In this document: positions 50,735 to 58,703 of the stretch, one piece after another
Position numbering within the stretch: position 1 is the stretch's first letter
Layout of the letters: the number at the start of each line of letters is the position of its first letter
Assembly: GCA_023423065.1 (NCBI GenBank)
Contig: JAFAGC010000027.1
Coordinates: 1 to 58,703 of the forward strand
DNA length: 58,703 nt
Direction: 5' to 3'
Origin: Pseudomonadota bacterium
GTDB lineage: Bacteria; Pseudomonadota; Gammaproteobacteria; Steroidobacterales; Steroidobacteraceae
The notes under the pieces: generated by a model
Database searches by the model: none
Told to the model about the DNA's origin: nothing
What the model saw: the letters and a program-made list of their open reading frames with translations, nothing else
Translations under genes and position numbers: made by a program

Positions 50735-52171
50735 TCAGAAGTTGATGGCGAAGCGCGAGAGCAACGCCTGTTCGTCGGCGCGGTCGCCGGTCGCGGCGCC
50801 GCCCTCGAACTCGGTGAGTTCGTAGTTGATCGACAGCTTCACGGTGTTCCAGGGATACCAGTTGAGGCCGACACCGTAGGCCGTCGCCTTGCTGACCGCC
50901 GTCAGCGGGTTGGCGAAGGAAGCCGCGCCACCCGTGAAGGCGTCGTTGTCGACGTCGAGCACGTGGTAACGCGCGACCAGTTCGAATGCGCCGCTGCCGT
51001 CCTTGCCGGGACGGAAGGTGCTGTTGGGCTTGAAGCCGCGGAAAGCCTGGTCTTCACCGGTCAGGAACCACGCGAATTGCGCTTGCCAAGCGGTGTTGGT
51101 CAACGTGTCCGAGCGAACCGATCCGGCGACGTTGCGCGACACGTCCTGTTCCACCTGGGTCCATTCTCCGAGCAGGCTGAACTGGTTGTACGAGTAGTAG
51201 AGCTGCGGAGCCAGGCGCAGCCGTTCGCCGTTGGCGTAGGTCGCGTTGTTGGGCGCTCCCGCCGCGGCGCTGTTCGAGCGATAGCTGAAGATGCTCTGCT
51301 GGCCGGGCGACCGGTACGCCGCTAGATAGCTCGTGCTGGCGCTGCCGGCCACATCCTGCCAGGTGGCGCCGAGGCCGAAGCCCAGGCCGCGCACGCCGAA
51401 GTTGTCGGAGTTCAAGAAGGGCTGGAAAAACACTCTCGCGGCGAAGTCTCCGCCGGTGTCGTGTTCGACGTCGGGACTCGGCAAACCTTCGCTGCTGCCG
51501 CCATCCGTGACGCCATTGAAGTATCCGACCTGGTAACTGAAGGCGCTGTCGGCGATGTCGCCCGAGAGCTGGATGCCGATATCGCGGTTGGGTACGAGGC
51601 TCGTCGGCAGGCCGCGCTCGATGAAGCGCAGGTCCGCGCCGCTCTGCAGGCGCTCGAGACCGACGGGCGGCTTGAACTTGCCCACCGTGACGACGGCCGC
51701 GGGATCGAAGCGCGCGGCCACGTACGCGTCGATGATGACGCTGCGGCCGCCGCCGAAGTCCGGCGTGAATCGGAAGTCGTAGATGTTGCCGAACGTGCCT
51801 TCGAAGGTCGGGCGAACGCGGCGCAGGAGGAACGTATCGGCCGTCTCCGGCACCGAATCGCCACCGTAGGCGCGATAGTCGGCATGCAGCGTGCCGCGGA
51901 AGCGCACGAAGTTTGCGCCGTCGGTCGAGCCGATCCGGAACTGTGTGGCGTTGGCGGTGATCTTCGGCGCACTGCTCGCGGCAGACTTCGCGGCTTCCTC
52001 GCTGAGCTCGAGCTTGCGCTCGAGGATCGCCAGGCGCTGCTTCTGATCTTCGATCTCGCGTCGCAGGTCGTTATCGGCGCTCGAGGCGTCCGGCGCCTGC
52101 GCGAGCGCGACTCCCGCAAAAGGCAGCAGCGCCGCAATCGAGGCTTGCGCTGCCGCTCGTCTGATGTTCAC
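50735..52171 (-). CDS. Phosphate-selective-type porin (OprO/OprP family)
   Basis: A 478-residue outer-membrane protein, GTG start with AGGAGAACGAGA upstream. It has a signal peptide (cleavage after ALA near residue 24) and a short coiled coil at about 33-62 (DLRREIEDQKQRLAILERKL in part) that can make trimers. The barrel is of OprO/P type with FRGTLHADYRAYGGD, LLRRVRPTFEGTFGNIYDFRFTPDFG and a C-terminal aromatic strand ending RFAINF. OprP-type porins pass oxyanions; with a sulfate-binding protein in the same operon, this copy may serve sulfate entry. Confidence 0.9.
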   Translation of the reverse strand: MNIRRAAAQASIAALLPFAGVALAQAPDASSADNDLRREIEDQKQRLAILERKLELSEEAAKSAASSAPKITANATQFRIGSTDGANFVRFRGTLHADYRAYGGDSVPETADTFLLRRVRPTFEGTFGNIYDFRFTPDFGGGRSVIIDAYVAARFDPAAVVTVGKFKPPVGLERLQSGADLRFIERGLPTSLVPNRDIGIQLSGDIADSAFSYQVGYFNGVTDGGSSEGLPSPDVEHDTGGDFAARVFFQPFLNSDNFGVRGLGFGLGATWQDVAGSASTSYLAAYRSPGQQSIFSYRSNSAAAGAPNNATYANGERLRLAPQLYYSYNQFSLLGEWTQVEQDVSRNVAGSVRSDTLTNTAWQAQFAWFLTGEDQAFRGFKPNSTFRPGKDGSGAFELVARYHVLDVDNDAFTGGAASFANPLTAVSKATAYGVGLNWYPWNTVKLSINYELTEFEGGAATGDRADEQALLSRFAINF

Positions 52172-52273
52172 TCTCGTTCTCCTGGTTTTGTGTGTGCCAC
52201 AAGGCCAGGAAAGCGTAGAAAGGAACGGGTAACGGGGTCAGTCGAGTGGCGGTGACGAGGTGGTTACGCTAAC

Positions 52274-52380
52274 GAAGAGGGTGCCTGGCACGGAAAATCC
52301 GGGATAAGCGGCGCGATGTGCGAACAAGGCCCGACCGCGTCTCCGCTTATCCCGGATTTTCCGTGCCAGGCACCGTCTTC
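52274..52380. repeat. Long inverted-repeat element (REP/MITE-like)
   Basis: Arms 52274-52311 and 52343-52380 are complementary over 38 bases with one mismatch (32 bases perfect), around a 31-base loop. Each outer end carries GGTGCC(T/A)GGCAC, the core also found at 48508-48548. The right arm ends 2 bases before the stop codon of the small gene at 52383. No transposase is present. Confidence 0.8.
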
Positions 52381-52382
52381 CT

Positions 52383-52673
52383 TCACCTGTCCCGAAGCGA
52401 TTCTGCGTAATTCGCGAGCAACCGCGCCGTGCGGCTGTTGTCGCCCAGCGGTACGACGCTGCCGCCCGCGCCGAGCGCGGCGAACAGTAGTTTGAGATCG
52501 TTGACCAGCGACAGGCGAATGCGGCGATCGTCGTTCGCGGCCTCTTTCGAGGAAAGGTTCAGGGACGCCTCGACGTCCAGGTCCTCCAGGGGAATCGGGT
52601 TGCCGGCAAACGGCGACAGTCTCGCCCCGAGGTGGGCCTCGACGGTGCCGGGAATGCAGTTGCGGGTGCTCAT
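52383..52673 (-). CDS. Hypothetical 96-residue protein
   Basis: A small soluble protein starting at ATG 52673, 6 bases after a good ribosome site (AAGGAG), so it is probably real. It reads MSTRNCIPGTVEAHLG at the start, and its C-terminal part (RRIRLSLVNDLKLLFAALG, then SRTARLLANYAESLRDR) is helical. I recognise no family. It diverges from the LysR-type regulator gene at 52773, which may control it. Confidence 0.65.
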   Translation of the reverse strand: MSTRNCIPGTVEAHLGARLSPFAGNPIPLEDLDVEASLNLSSKEAANDDRRIRLSLVNDLKLLFAALGAGGSVVPLGDNSRTARLLANYAESLRDR

Positions 52674-52772
52674 TTGAATGTCTCCTTCGGCAGAGTTGCC
52701 ATGGCGACAATCTGAGCTAGAGTGCCCGGGCGAACAAACGCGCTATCTGAAGCGCCCATAAGGAAATCTGAC

Positions 52773-53732
52773 GTGTCGACCGCTTATGCCCGGCTGCCGT
52801 TGAACGCACTGCGCGTATTCGAGGCGGTGGCCTCCCGCCTGTCGTTTGCCGATGCCGCCGAGGCGCTGCACGTGACGCCCGCGGCGGTCAGCCAGCAGGT
52901 GAAGTCGCTCGAGGACTATCTGCAGGTGCAGCTCTTCAAGCGTTCGGGCCGGCGCATCGAACTGACAGCCGAAGGCCAGCAGCTGCTGCCCGGCGTGCGC
53001 CGCGGACTCGACGAACTCGAGTCCTCGATGCAGCACCTCAAGCAGCACAGCGCCGAAGGTCCGCTGCAGGTCACATTGTTGTCATCGTTCCTGCAGCGCT
53101 GGCTGCTGCCCCGAATCGGCAGCTTCAACGCGCTGGATACCGGCGTGGAATTGCGGTTCCACACTGGCCGGGATCCGGTCGACTTCTCTCGCTCCGAAAT
53201 GCACGTGGCCATCCGCATGGGCCTGGGGCGCTGGTCAGGCCTGTACGTGGAAAAGCTGCTCGACGAGTGGGTCATCCCGATCGCCTCTCCGGCGCTGCTC
53301 GCCAAGTACGGACCGGTTCCCCGTGGCCAGGACCTGCAGAATTTTCCGTTGCTGGGCAGTGACGACGAACCCTGGCAGGCCTGGATCGAGAAGGGCCAGG
53401 AAGGCAGCTGGCTGGCGCGCGCGCCCATCATCGACGATTCGGCCGGCGTCATCGCCGCGGCGGAAGAGGGCATCGGCTTCGCGCTCGCGCGCTGGTCGCT
53501 GGTGCAGCGCGCGCTGGAACAGGGGCGCGTGGTGCTGGCCGGCGACGCGATGCTGCCGTTCCGCTTCTCCTACTTCTTCGTGTGCCCCGAGCCCTACCTC
53601 GTCATGCCCAAGGTGCGCCGATTCCGCGACTGGATCTTCGACATGGCGAAGTCCTTCCCGAAGCCGCATTCGCTGTTCGAGAAGAAGGCGGGCCCGATAA
53701 AGGGCCAGATCAAGGACAAGAAGAGCGCCTGA
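52773..53732 (+). CDS. GcvA-like LysR-family transcription regulator
   Basis: The start is GTG 52773 with AAGGAAA upstream; a GTG 51 bases earlier is less likely. The 319-residue protein has an N-terminal winged helix (PLNALRVFEAVASRLSFADAAEALHVTPAAVSQQVKSLE in pieces) of the GcvA/AmpR-like type. The effector domain has LLSSFLQRWLLPRIGSF and DFSRSEMHVAIRMGLGRW, and a Lys-rich tail. It probably regulates the divergent small gene or other genes by ligand binding; the ligand is unknown. Confidence 0.9.
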   Translation: MSTAYARLPLNALRVFEAVASRLSFADAAEALHVTPAAVSQQVKSLEDYLQVQLFKRSGRRIELTAEGQQLLPGVRRGLDELESSMQHLKQHSAEGPLQVTLLSSFLQRWLLPRIGSFNALDTGVELRFHTGRDPVDFSRSEMHVAIRMGLGRWSGLYVEKLLDEWVIPIASPALLAKYGPVPRGQDLQNFPLLGSDDEPWQAWIEKGQEGSWLARAPIIDDSAGVIAAAEEGIGFALARWSLVQRALEQGRVVLAGDAMLPFRFSYFFVCPEPYLVMPKVRRFRDWIFDMAKSFPKPHSLFEKKAGPIKGQIKDKKSA

Positions 53733-53836
53733 AGTCCTTAAGTTTTCCTGATACCGGATTCACGCACGCCGTTTGTTGATTCGCGCGGCGGCGCGCAGCA
53801 TCCGCACATGTTCTTCACTCTTTCGGAGTAACCGAC

Positions 53837-53953
53837 ATGTGCATCGAGAAGATAGTTAGAAACGCCAGTTTCGCGCTGGCGGCCTTCGGCGTGGTGGCGG
53901 CGCTCGCGGCCACCATCGAGTTCCTTCCCGTCGTCAATGCGCTGGCACGTTGA
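53837..53953 (+). CDS. Small single-span membrane protein (38 residues)
   Basis: ATG 53837, preceded by GGAGT, opens a 38-codon frame to TGA at 53951. The peptide is MCIEKIVRNASFALAAFG followed by a hydrophobic stretch and FLPVVNALAR: a short basic head, one membrane span and a short tail. The last 20 bases overlap the 3' end of the convergent modC. No family recognised; the start, ribosome site and membrane-like composition support it. Confidence 0.55.
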   Translation: MCIEKIVRNASFALAAFGVVAALAATIEFLPVVNALAR

Positions 53954-55034
53954 ACACGTGCCCGCGCAGGGAGACCGCCTTTATGAGCGCCCAGACCTGC
54001 ATGTCCGCCGCTATCCCGAGTTCCTGCGCCGCGCCCGCGGTGATGCGCGCGAGCAGCGTCGCCGCGCGGCCGATATCGAGCTCGACGAGCACGGCGCGGC
54101 CGACGTCCGGCGTGACGGATACGACGCGCGCGGCCACCGCGTTGCGCACCGACAGCCCTCTCGGCGATTCGGTCGCAAGCATGACGTCGCGCGCCAGGAC
54201 CTGGATCTGGATCCGCTGACCGACCACGGCCGCTTCATGTTCCACGTTGAGCAGGACATCGCCGATACGAATCTGCGCGAGGCCGCCGCCATTGATTCTT
54301 TCGACGACGCCCGCGACCACCGCGCCGACCGCGTCCGGACCCACGATGGCGCGCAGCGCCGGGTCGCGGCTCACCGTCGCGAGGTCGCCGTGCGCGAGCG
54401 CGCGCCCCGCATCGAGCAATACGACCCGGGTCGCGAGCCTCAGGACCTCATCGAACTGATGGCTCACGTAGACGATCGGTATGGCGAAACCGTCGCGCAG
54501 CCGTTCGAGCCATGGCAGAACCTCTTCGCGCCGCGCGGCATCGAGCGAAGCGAGCGGTTCGTCGAGCAGCAGCAGCCGCGGCTGGCGCAGCAGCGCGCGG
54601 CCTAACGACACGCGCTGTTTCTCGCCGCCCGACAATTCATGCGCGCGACGCGCGAGCAATGTGTCGAGCCCCAGTAGCTGGACCACGTCGTCGAAGCGGA
54701 TGGGCCGCGGCGCGGTGCGCGGCAGCCGTTTGAGTCCGTATTCGAGATTGCCGCGCACGTCGAGGTGCGGGAAAAGCCGCGCGTCCTGGAACACGACGCC
54801 GATCCGGCGATGACGCGCATCCACGTCGATGCCGCGCGCCGTGTCGAGCAACACGTCGTCGCCGATCTGCACGCGACCCGCATCGGCCGGCAGCAACCCG
54901 GCGATCAGCGAGATGGCGGTCGACTTGCCGCAGCCCGAGCGGCCGAACAGCGCGGTGACGCCGGGCGTCGGCGCGCCGAATTCCAGGTCGAGGCGGAAAT
55001 CGCCGCGGCGTTTCGTCAGTTGAACCGAGAGCAT
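53934..55034 (-). CDS. modC: Molybdate ABC transporter ATPase ModC
   Basis: The start is ATG 55034, overlapping the modB stop by 4 bases; the longer open frame upstream is a shadow of modB. The 366-residue product has Walker A GRSGCGKST, Q-loop VFQDARLFPHLDV, signature ELSGGEKQRVSLGRAL, Walker B LLLLDEPLASLD and SHQFDEV. A C-terminal TOBE/molybdopterin-like domain follows (VERINGGGLAQIRIG, NAVAARVVSVTPD). It powers molybdate import through ModB. No modA substrate-binding gene is in the window. Confidence 0.92.
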   Translation of the reverse strand: MLSVQLTKRRGDFRLDLEFGAPTPGVTALFGRSGCGKSTAISLIAGLLPADAGRVQIGDDVLLDTARGIDVDARHRRIGVVFQDARLFPHLDVRGNLEYGLKRLPRTAPRPIRFDDVVQLLGLDTLLARRAHELSGGEKQRVSLGRALLRQPRLLLLDEPLASLDAARREEVLPWLERLRDGFAIPIVYVSHQFDEVLRLATRVVLLDAGRALAHGDLATVSRDPALRAIVGPDAVGAVVAGVVERINGGGLAQIRIGDVLLNVEHEAAVVGQRIQIQVLARDVMLATESPRGLSVRNAVAARVVSVTPDVGRAVLVELDIGRAATLLARITAGAAQELGIAADMQVWALIKAVSLRGHVFNVPAH

Positions 55035-55723
55035 CAGGCGCGCCCGAGCCGCCGGCGCAGGCGCCGCGCGATGAACTCCGAGGCGAGCAATCCCGCGAGT
55101 CCGAGCGAAAACGAGATGAGCGCGAGCCGCGCCGCGAGCGCGTCGCCGTCGGGAGTCTGCAGGGCCGTGTACAGCGCGAGCGGCAGCGTGCGCGTCTCGC
55201 CCGGAATGTTGGACGCGAACGTGATCACCGCCCCGAATTCCCCGAGACCCGCGGAGAACGCGAGGATGGCGCCTGCGAGGACTCCGGGAGCGATCAACGG
55301 CAGCGTGACGGAGAAGAACCGGTCGACGGGCCCCGCGCCGAGCGTGCGCGCGGCGTCTTCGAGTCCGCGATCGACCGTTTCGAGCGAGATCCGGATCGAG
55401 CGCACCACGAGCGGAAACGACATCACGGCCGTCGCGAGCGCGGCGCCCGTGCCCGTGAAGGCGAACTGGATGCCGAAGTTCTCGTGCAGCCATCCGCCGA
55501 TCGGCCCACGCACGCCGAACAGCACGAGCAGTAGATAGCCCACGACCACCGGCGGCAATACCAGCGGCAGGTGCACGAAGGCATCGAACAGCGTGCGCCC
55601 GGCGAACCGCGTCCGCGTGAGCAGCCACGCGACCAGTACCGCGAGCGGAAGATTGAAGGCGACGCTGCGCGCCGCGACGGACAGGCTCAGGGTGAGGGCT
55701 TCGGTTTCCGCGGGGGACAACAT
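55034..55723 (-). CDS. modB: Molybdate ABC transporter permease ModB
   Basis: A 229-residue inner-membrane permease with about five spans and the family blocks FDAFVHLPLVLPPVVVGYLLL, GIQFAFTGTGAALATAVMSFPL, the coupling loop LEDAARTLGAGPVDRFFSVTLP and GLGEFGAVITFASNIPGETRTLPLALY in pieces. The usual modA gene would lie just upstream, but the neighbour there is corA, 34 bases away. Confidence 0.92.
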   Translation of the reverse strand: MLSPAETEALTLSLSVAARSVAFNLPLAVLVAWLLTRTRFAGRTLFDAFVHLPLVLPPVVVGYLLLVLFGVRGPIGGWLHENFGIQFAFTGTGAALATAVMSFPLVVRSIRISLETVDRGLEDAARTLGAGPVDRFFSVTLPLIAPGVLAGAILAFSAGLGEFGAVITFASNIPGETRTLPLALYTALQTPDGDALAARLALISFSLGLAGLLASEFIARRLRRRLGRA

Positions 55724-55757
55724 CGCGCGCAGTATACCGCTGGATATTGTGCCGCCC

Positions 55758-56729
55758 TCACAACCATTTCGCCTTGCGCAGCCGGAAGAAGATGTACAGG
55801 TCCACGCCGATCATCGCGGCGATGGCCGCGAAGTAGCCGTACTTCCACGACAGCTCCGGCATGTGCTGGAAGTTCATGCCGTAGATGCCGGCGATCAGCG
55901 TGGGCACGCCGATCAGCGCGGCGTAGGCCGCCAGGCGCTTCATGGTCTCGTTTTCCTGCAGCGAGACCATCGAGAGGTTCACCGAGATCGCCGTGACGAC
56001 CGAGTCGCGGATGGATTCGATCGCCGTGTTGAGGCGCAGCAGGTGGTCGTAGATGTCGCGGAAGTACTCGCGCAGATCCGCGCACAGCGCCGGCACGCGC
56101 GCGCCGGACAGGTTGGAAATCGCTTCGAGCAGCGGACCCACCGCGTGTTTGACCGTCGTGAGGCGGTTCTTGAGTTCGTAGAGTGCCTGGATATTCGCGC
56201 GCGGTGAGCTGTCCGCCACGAACAATCGTTCCTCGACCTGGTCGAGTTCCTCCTCGAGCCGGTCGAGCAGCGGGAAATAGCGGTCCACCACCGCGTCGAT
56301 CAGCGCATAGAGCACGAATCCGGAACCGATGCGCAGCAGGTCGGGCTCGCGCTCGCAGCGCGCGCGCACGTCCTGGAATCCGCGCTCGGCCTGGCTGCGC
56401 ACGGTCAGGATGTAGTTGCGGCCCGCGAACACGGCCACTTCGCCGGTGCGCAGCTCGTTGTCATCTCCGGGCTCCACCACGTGCAGCACCGCGAACAGCG
56501 AGTCGCCGTAGTCCTCGATCTTGGGACGCTGGTGACCGTGGCGGGCGTCCTCGACCGCGAGGGAATGCAGGTCGAACTGCGCCTGCATCAGCGCGAGCGT
56601 GTCGGCATCGGGGTCGCGCAACGCGACCCACACCAGGATGCCCGGCTGGTTCACGTAGTCGCGGATCTCCTCGGCGGGGATGTCGGCGAGTTTCTTGCCG
56701 TTCTTGTATGCGACGCAGCTGATCAGCAT
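55758..56729 (-). CDS. corA: CorA-family magnesium/cobalt transporter
   Basis: A 323-residue protein with the CorA plan: a cytoplasmic N-terminal alpha/beta domain, a long helix (ALIDAVVDRYFPLLDRLEEEL), and two C-terminal membrane spans joined by the signature YGMNFQHMPE. The last residues RLRKAKWL match the basic tail. It imports Mg2+ (or Co2+/Ni2+) as a pentamer. A stretch of 62 bases separates it from the antiporter gene on the same strand. Confidence 0.94.
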   Translation of the reverse strand: MLISCVAYKNGKKLADIPAEEIRDYVNQPGILVWVALRDPDADTLALMQAQFDLHSLAVEDARHGHQRPKIEDYGDSLFAVLHVVEPGDDNELRTGEVAVFAGRNYILTVRSQAERGFQDVRARCEREPDLLRIGSGFVLYALIDAVVDRYFPLLDRLEEELDQVEERLFVADSSPRANIQALYELKNRLTTVKHAVGPLLEAISNLSGARVPALCADLREYFRDIYDHLLRLNTAIESIRDSVVTAISVNLSMVSLQENETMKRLAAYAALIGVPTLIAGIYGMNFQHMPELSWKYGYFAAIAAMIGVDLYIFFRLRKAKWL

Positions 56730-56791
56730 GGTGGGCGTGTCCCTTCGTTCAAACTACCGTCTTCAGCGACGTTCTCGTGATACGGACAGTG

Positions 56792-58558
56792 CTAGGTGCC
56801 TTCCGGATTCACCTGCGTGTCCCGTCCCGCGACCGCGCGAGCGCGCTCCGGCGGCACACCGAGACTGCGCAGCGAATATTCGAGCATGCCGCGCGCGAGT
56901 TCGCGCTCGCCCATCACGACTCGGCCGACGCCGAGCAGTTCGAGCTTCTCGAACTCGCTTTCCTTGTGGGTGCGCACGACGATGTCGATGGTCGGATTCA
57001 GCGTGCGCGCGACCTCGACGATGCGGCGCGCCTGGAAGCTGTCCGGCGTCGCGACCACCAGCAGGCGCGCCTGCGCGATGCCCGCGGCGCGCAGGATCGC
57101 CGGCGACGAGGCGTCGCCTTCGACGGTGGGCACGCATTGCGACTGCGCGGTGGCGAGCATGATGTGGTCGCGTTCGATCACGGAGAAGGGCAGTCCCTGT
57201 TCGTGCAGCACGGGTCCGATGGCGCCGCCGACACGGCCGTAACCGACGACGATCGCGTGGTCGCGCAGCGCGTGCGCGCTCGCCACCGGGGTGCGATGCC
57301 GTTCCGCGCCGCGCCTTTCGAGCAGTGCGCGCAGGCGCGGATAGGAATTGAAGAACCGCATCATCGGCGCGATCCCGGCGAAGGTGACCGGGTTGAGCGC
57401 GATCGACAGAAGCGCGCCCGCGAGGATGAGGTCGCGGCCTTCGGGCGGCAGCAGGCCGAGCATCAGGCCGAGACCCGCGAGGATGAAGGAGAACTCGCCG
57501 ATCTGCGCCAGGCTCGCCGAAACGGTCAGCGCGGTGCGCAACGGGTGGCGGAACGCGAGCACGATCAGGAACGCGGCGAGCGACTTGCCCACCATGATCA
57601 CGGCGAGCACGGCGAGCACCGCCAGCGGTTCGCGGATCATGATGCCCGGATCGAACAACATGCCCACGGACACGAAGAACAGCACGGCGAACGCATCCTT
57701 GAGCGGCAGTGAATCGTTGCCGGCCTGGTGGGACAGCTCCGACTCCGAAAGGATGACGCCCGCGAAGAACGCGCCCAGCGCGAACGACACGCCGAACGCG
57801 GCCGAAGAGCCGTACGCGATGCCGAGCGCGATCGCGAGCACGCACAGCGTGAACAGTTCGCGCGAGCCGGTGTGCGTGACGCGCATGAGCAACCAGGGCA
57901 GGACGCGTGTGCCGACCACGAGGGCCAGCACGACGAATACCGTGACCTTGAACATCGTGAGCACGAGCGTGAGCCAGGTGGAAGAGGCGATCACCGGAAC
58001 GCGAATGCCCGTGGTGTCGCCGCCCAGCGCGGGGGCCAGCGCCGGCAGAAGCACCAGCGCGAGCACCATCGCGAGGTCCTCGACGATCAGCCACCCCACC
58101 GCGATCTTGCCTTCCGAGGATTGCAGCGCGTTGCGTTCCTCGAGCGCGCGCAGCAGCACGACCGTGCTCGCCACCGAGAGCGACAGGCCGAAGACGAGTC
58201 CCTGGCCGAACGTCCATCCCCACAGATGCGCGATCCCCGCGCCGATGACGGTGGCGGTCACGATCTGGGCGACGGCGCCGGGCAGGGCTATCGATCTGAC
58301 CGCCCTGAGATCCTTGATCGAGAAATGCAGGCCGACGCCGAACATCAGCAGGATCACGCCGATCTCCGCGAGCTGGCTCGCGATGCGCGGGTCGGCCACG
58401 AAGCCGGGGGTGAAAGGCCCCACGGCTATGCCTGCGACCAGGTAGCCGACGATGGGCGACACCTTGAGCGCGCTCGCCAGCAATCCGAACAGCAATGCGA
58501 GCACGAACGCGATGGCCAGCATCGCGATCAGCGGTGTGTCGTGCAACCCCTCGAGCAT
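56792..58558 (-). CDS. Monovalent cation:proton antiporter-2 with TrkA-N domain (KefB/YbaL-like)
   Basis: I start it at ATG 58558 (MLEGLHDTPLIAMLAIAF), because the further 31 codons upstream are polar and lack a ribosome site. The 588-residue product has 12 or 13 spans of a CPA2 exchanger (GVGLHFSIKDLRAV, GLSLSVASTVVLLRAL, SFALGAFFAGVILSES, SLAQIGEFSFILAGLG). A cytosolic Rossmann TrkA-N domain follows (AIVVGYGRVGGAIGP, VEGDASSPAILRAAGI). The closing region MGERELARGMLEYSL is typical of YbaL. It exchanges K+ (or Na+) for protons under nucleotide or glutathione control. Confidence 0.9.
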   Translation of the reverse strand: MLEGLHDTPLIAMLAIAFVLALLFGLLASALKVSPIVGYLVAGIAVGPFTPGFVADPRIASQLAEIGVILLMFGVGLHFSIKDLRAVRSIALPGAVAQIVTATVIGAGIAHLWGWTFGQGLVFGLSLSVASTVVLLRALEERNALQSSEGKIAVGWLIVEDLAMVLALVLLPALAPALGGDTTGIRVPVIASSTWLTLVLTMFKVTVFVVLALVVGTRVLPWLLMRVTHTGSRELFTLCVLAIALGIAYGSSAAFGVSFALGAFFAGVILSESELSHQAGNDSLPLKDAFAVLFFVSVGMLFDPGIMIREPLAVLAVLAVIMVGKSLAAFLIVLAFRHPLRTALTVSASLAQIGEFSFILAGLGLMLGLLPPEGRDLILAGALLSIALNPVTFAGIAPMMRFFNSYPRLRALLERRGAERHRTPVASAHALRDHAIVVGYGRVGGAIGPVLHEQGLPFSVIERDHIMLATAQSQCVPTVEGDASSPAILRAAGIAQARLLVVATPDSFQARRIVEVARTLNPTIDIVVRTHKESEFEKLELLGVGRVVMGERELARGMLEYSLRSLGVPPERARAVAGRDTQVNPEGT

Positions 58559-58703
58559 GGGCCGCAGAGTACCGAAAACCAGGGCATTGCTGCACGGCGA
58601 TCGGCTCGCTGGACGATTCTCCCGAATTCCGAAAAAAGCAAGTGGCGGCACGCACCTGCGTCGCCTGACTAGCTAAGTTCCGTGGGATTCCGTGGGTCTA
58701 CGC

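Noticed and set aside
55035..55628. An extended start for ModC giving 564 residues
   Set aside because: The added residues are a shadow of modB; ATG 55034 overlaps the modB stop and gives the normal ModC N-terminus.

Overview
The window is GC-rich (by eye about two thirds G+C), densely coding chromosomal DNA with genes on both strands. No intergenic stretch exceeds about 250 bases. I see no rRNA, tRNA, CRISPR array, transposase or phage gene. A GlrK/QseG/GlrR sigma-54 regulatory system, an SrkA kinase, CysB, a TorF-type outer-membrane protein and PEP-CTERM sorting together suggest a free-living gammaproteobacterium, possibly of the Steroidobacterales/Nevskiales kind. The rank below class is a guess.

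Left part (1-15.8 kb): surface polysaccharide and PEP-CTERM region. It begins with a partial family-4 glycosyltransferase, a secreted SGNH hydrolase and a Gfo/Idh/MocA oxidoreductase fused to an NAD-dependent epimerase. Next is a tightly coupled four-gene operon: an acyl-CoA-dehydrogenase-like flavoprotein closest to the prolyl-carrier-protein dehydrogenases of pyrrole biosynthesis (PigA/PltE type), an MBOAT acyltransferase fused to an SGNH domain, a carrier protein, and a stand-alone adenylation enzyme whose pocket residues read almost like the proline code of PltF. My reading is a dlt-like machine that makes a prolyl- or pyrrolyl-thioester and transfers it to a cell-surface glycan. A DUF218 protein, a PEP-CTERM protein behind a near-perfect sigma-54 promoter, the sigma-54 activator GlrR with QseG and GlrK, and galE follow.

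Middle part (15.9-31.7 kb): SrkA kinase, a lipoprotein, three large cyclic-di-GMP enzymes, a YbdK-type carboxylate-amine ligase, an overlapping ECF sigma / anti-sigma / subtilisin-like protease operon, and a TorF-type outer-membrane protein.

Right-middle (31.8-38.6 kb): an MFS transporter, then a leftward gene string: MotA/TolQ/ExbB-like channel, photolyase (apparently started at CTG), a DUF2946 protein, and a TonB-dependent receptor with an N-terminal PCuAC copper-chaperone domain.

Sulfate region (38.8-52.2 kb): cysA (with a C-terminal extension), cysT, cysW, a sensor kinase, a response regulator and a lipoprotein-type sulfate-binding protein read rightward. After a secreted MDR oxidoreductase and a CDF metal exporter, a second sulfate set (OprP/OprO-type porin, periplasmic Sbp, cysB) reads leftward.

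Right end (52.3-58.7 kb): a long inverted-repeat element, a small protein, a GcvA-like LysR regulator, a 38-residue membrane peptide, modC and modB without modA, corA, and a KefB/YbaL-type potassium/proton antiporter.
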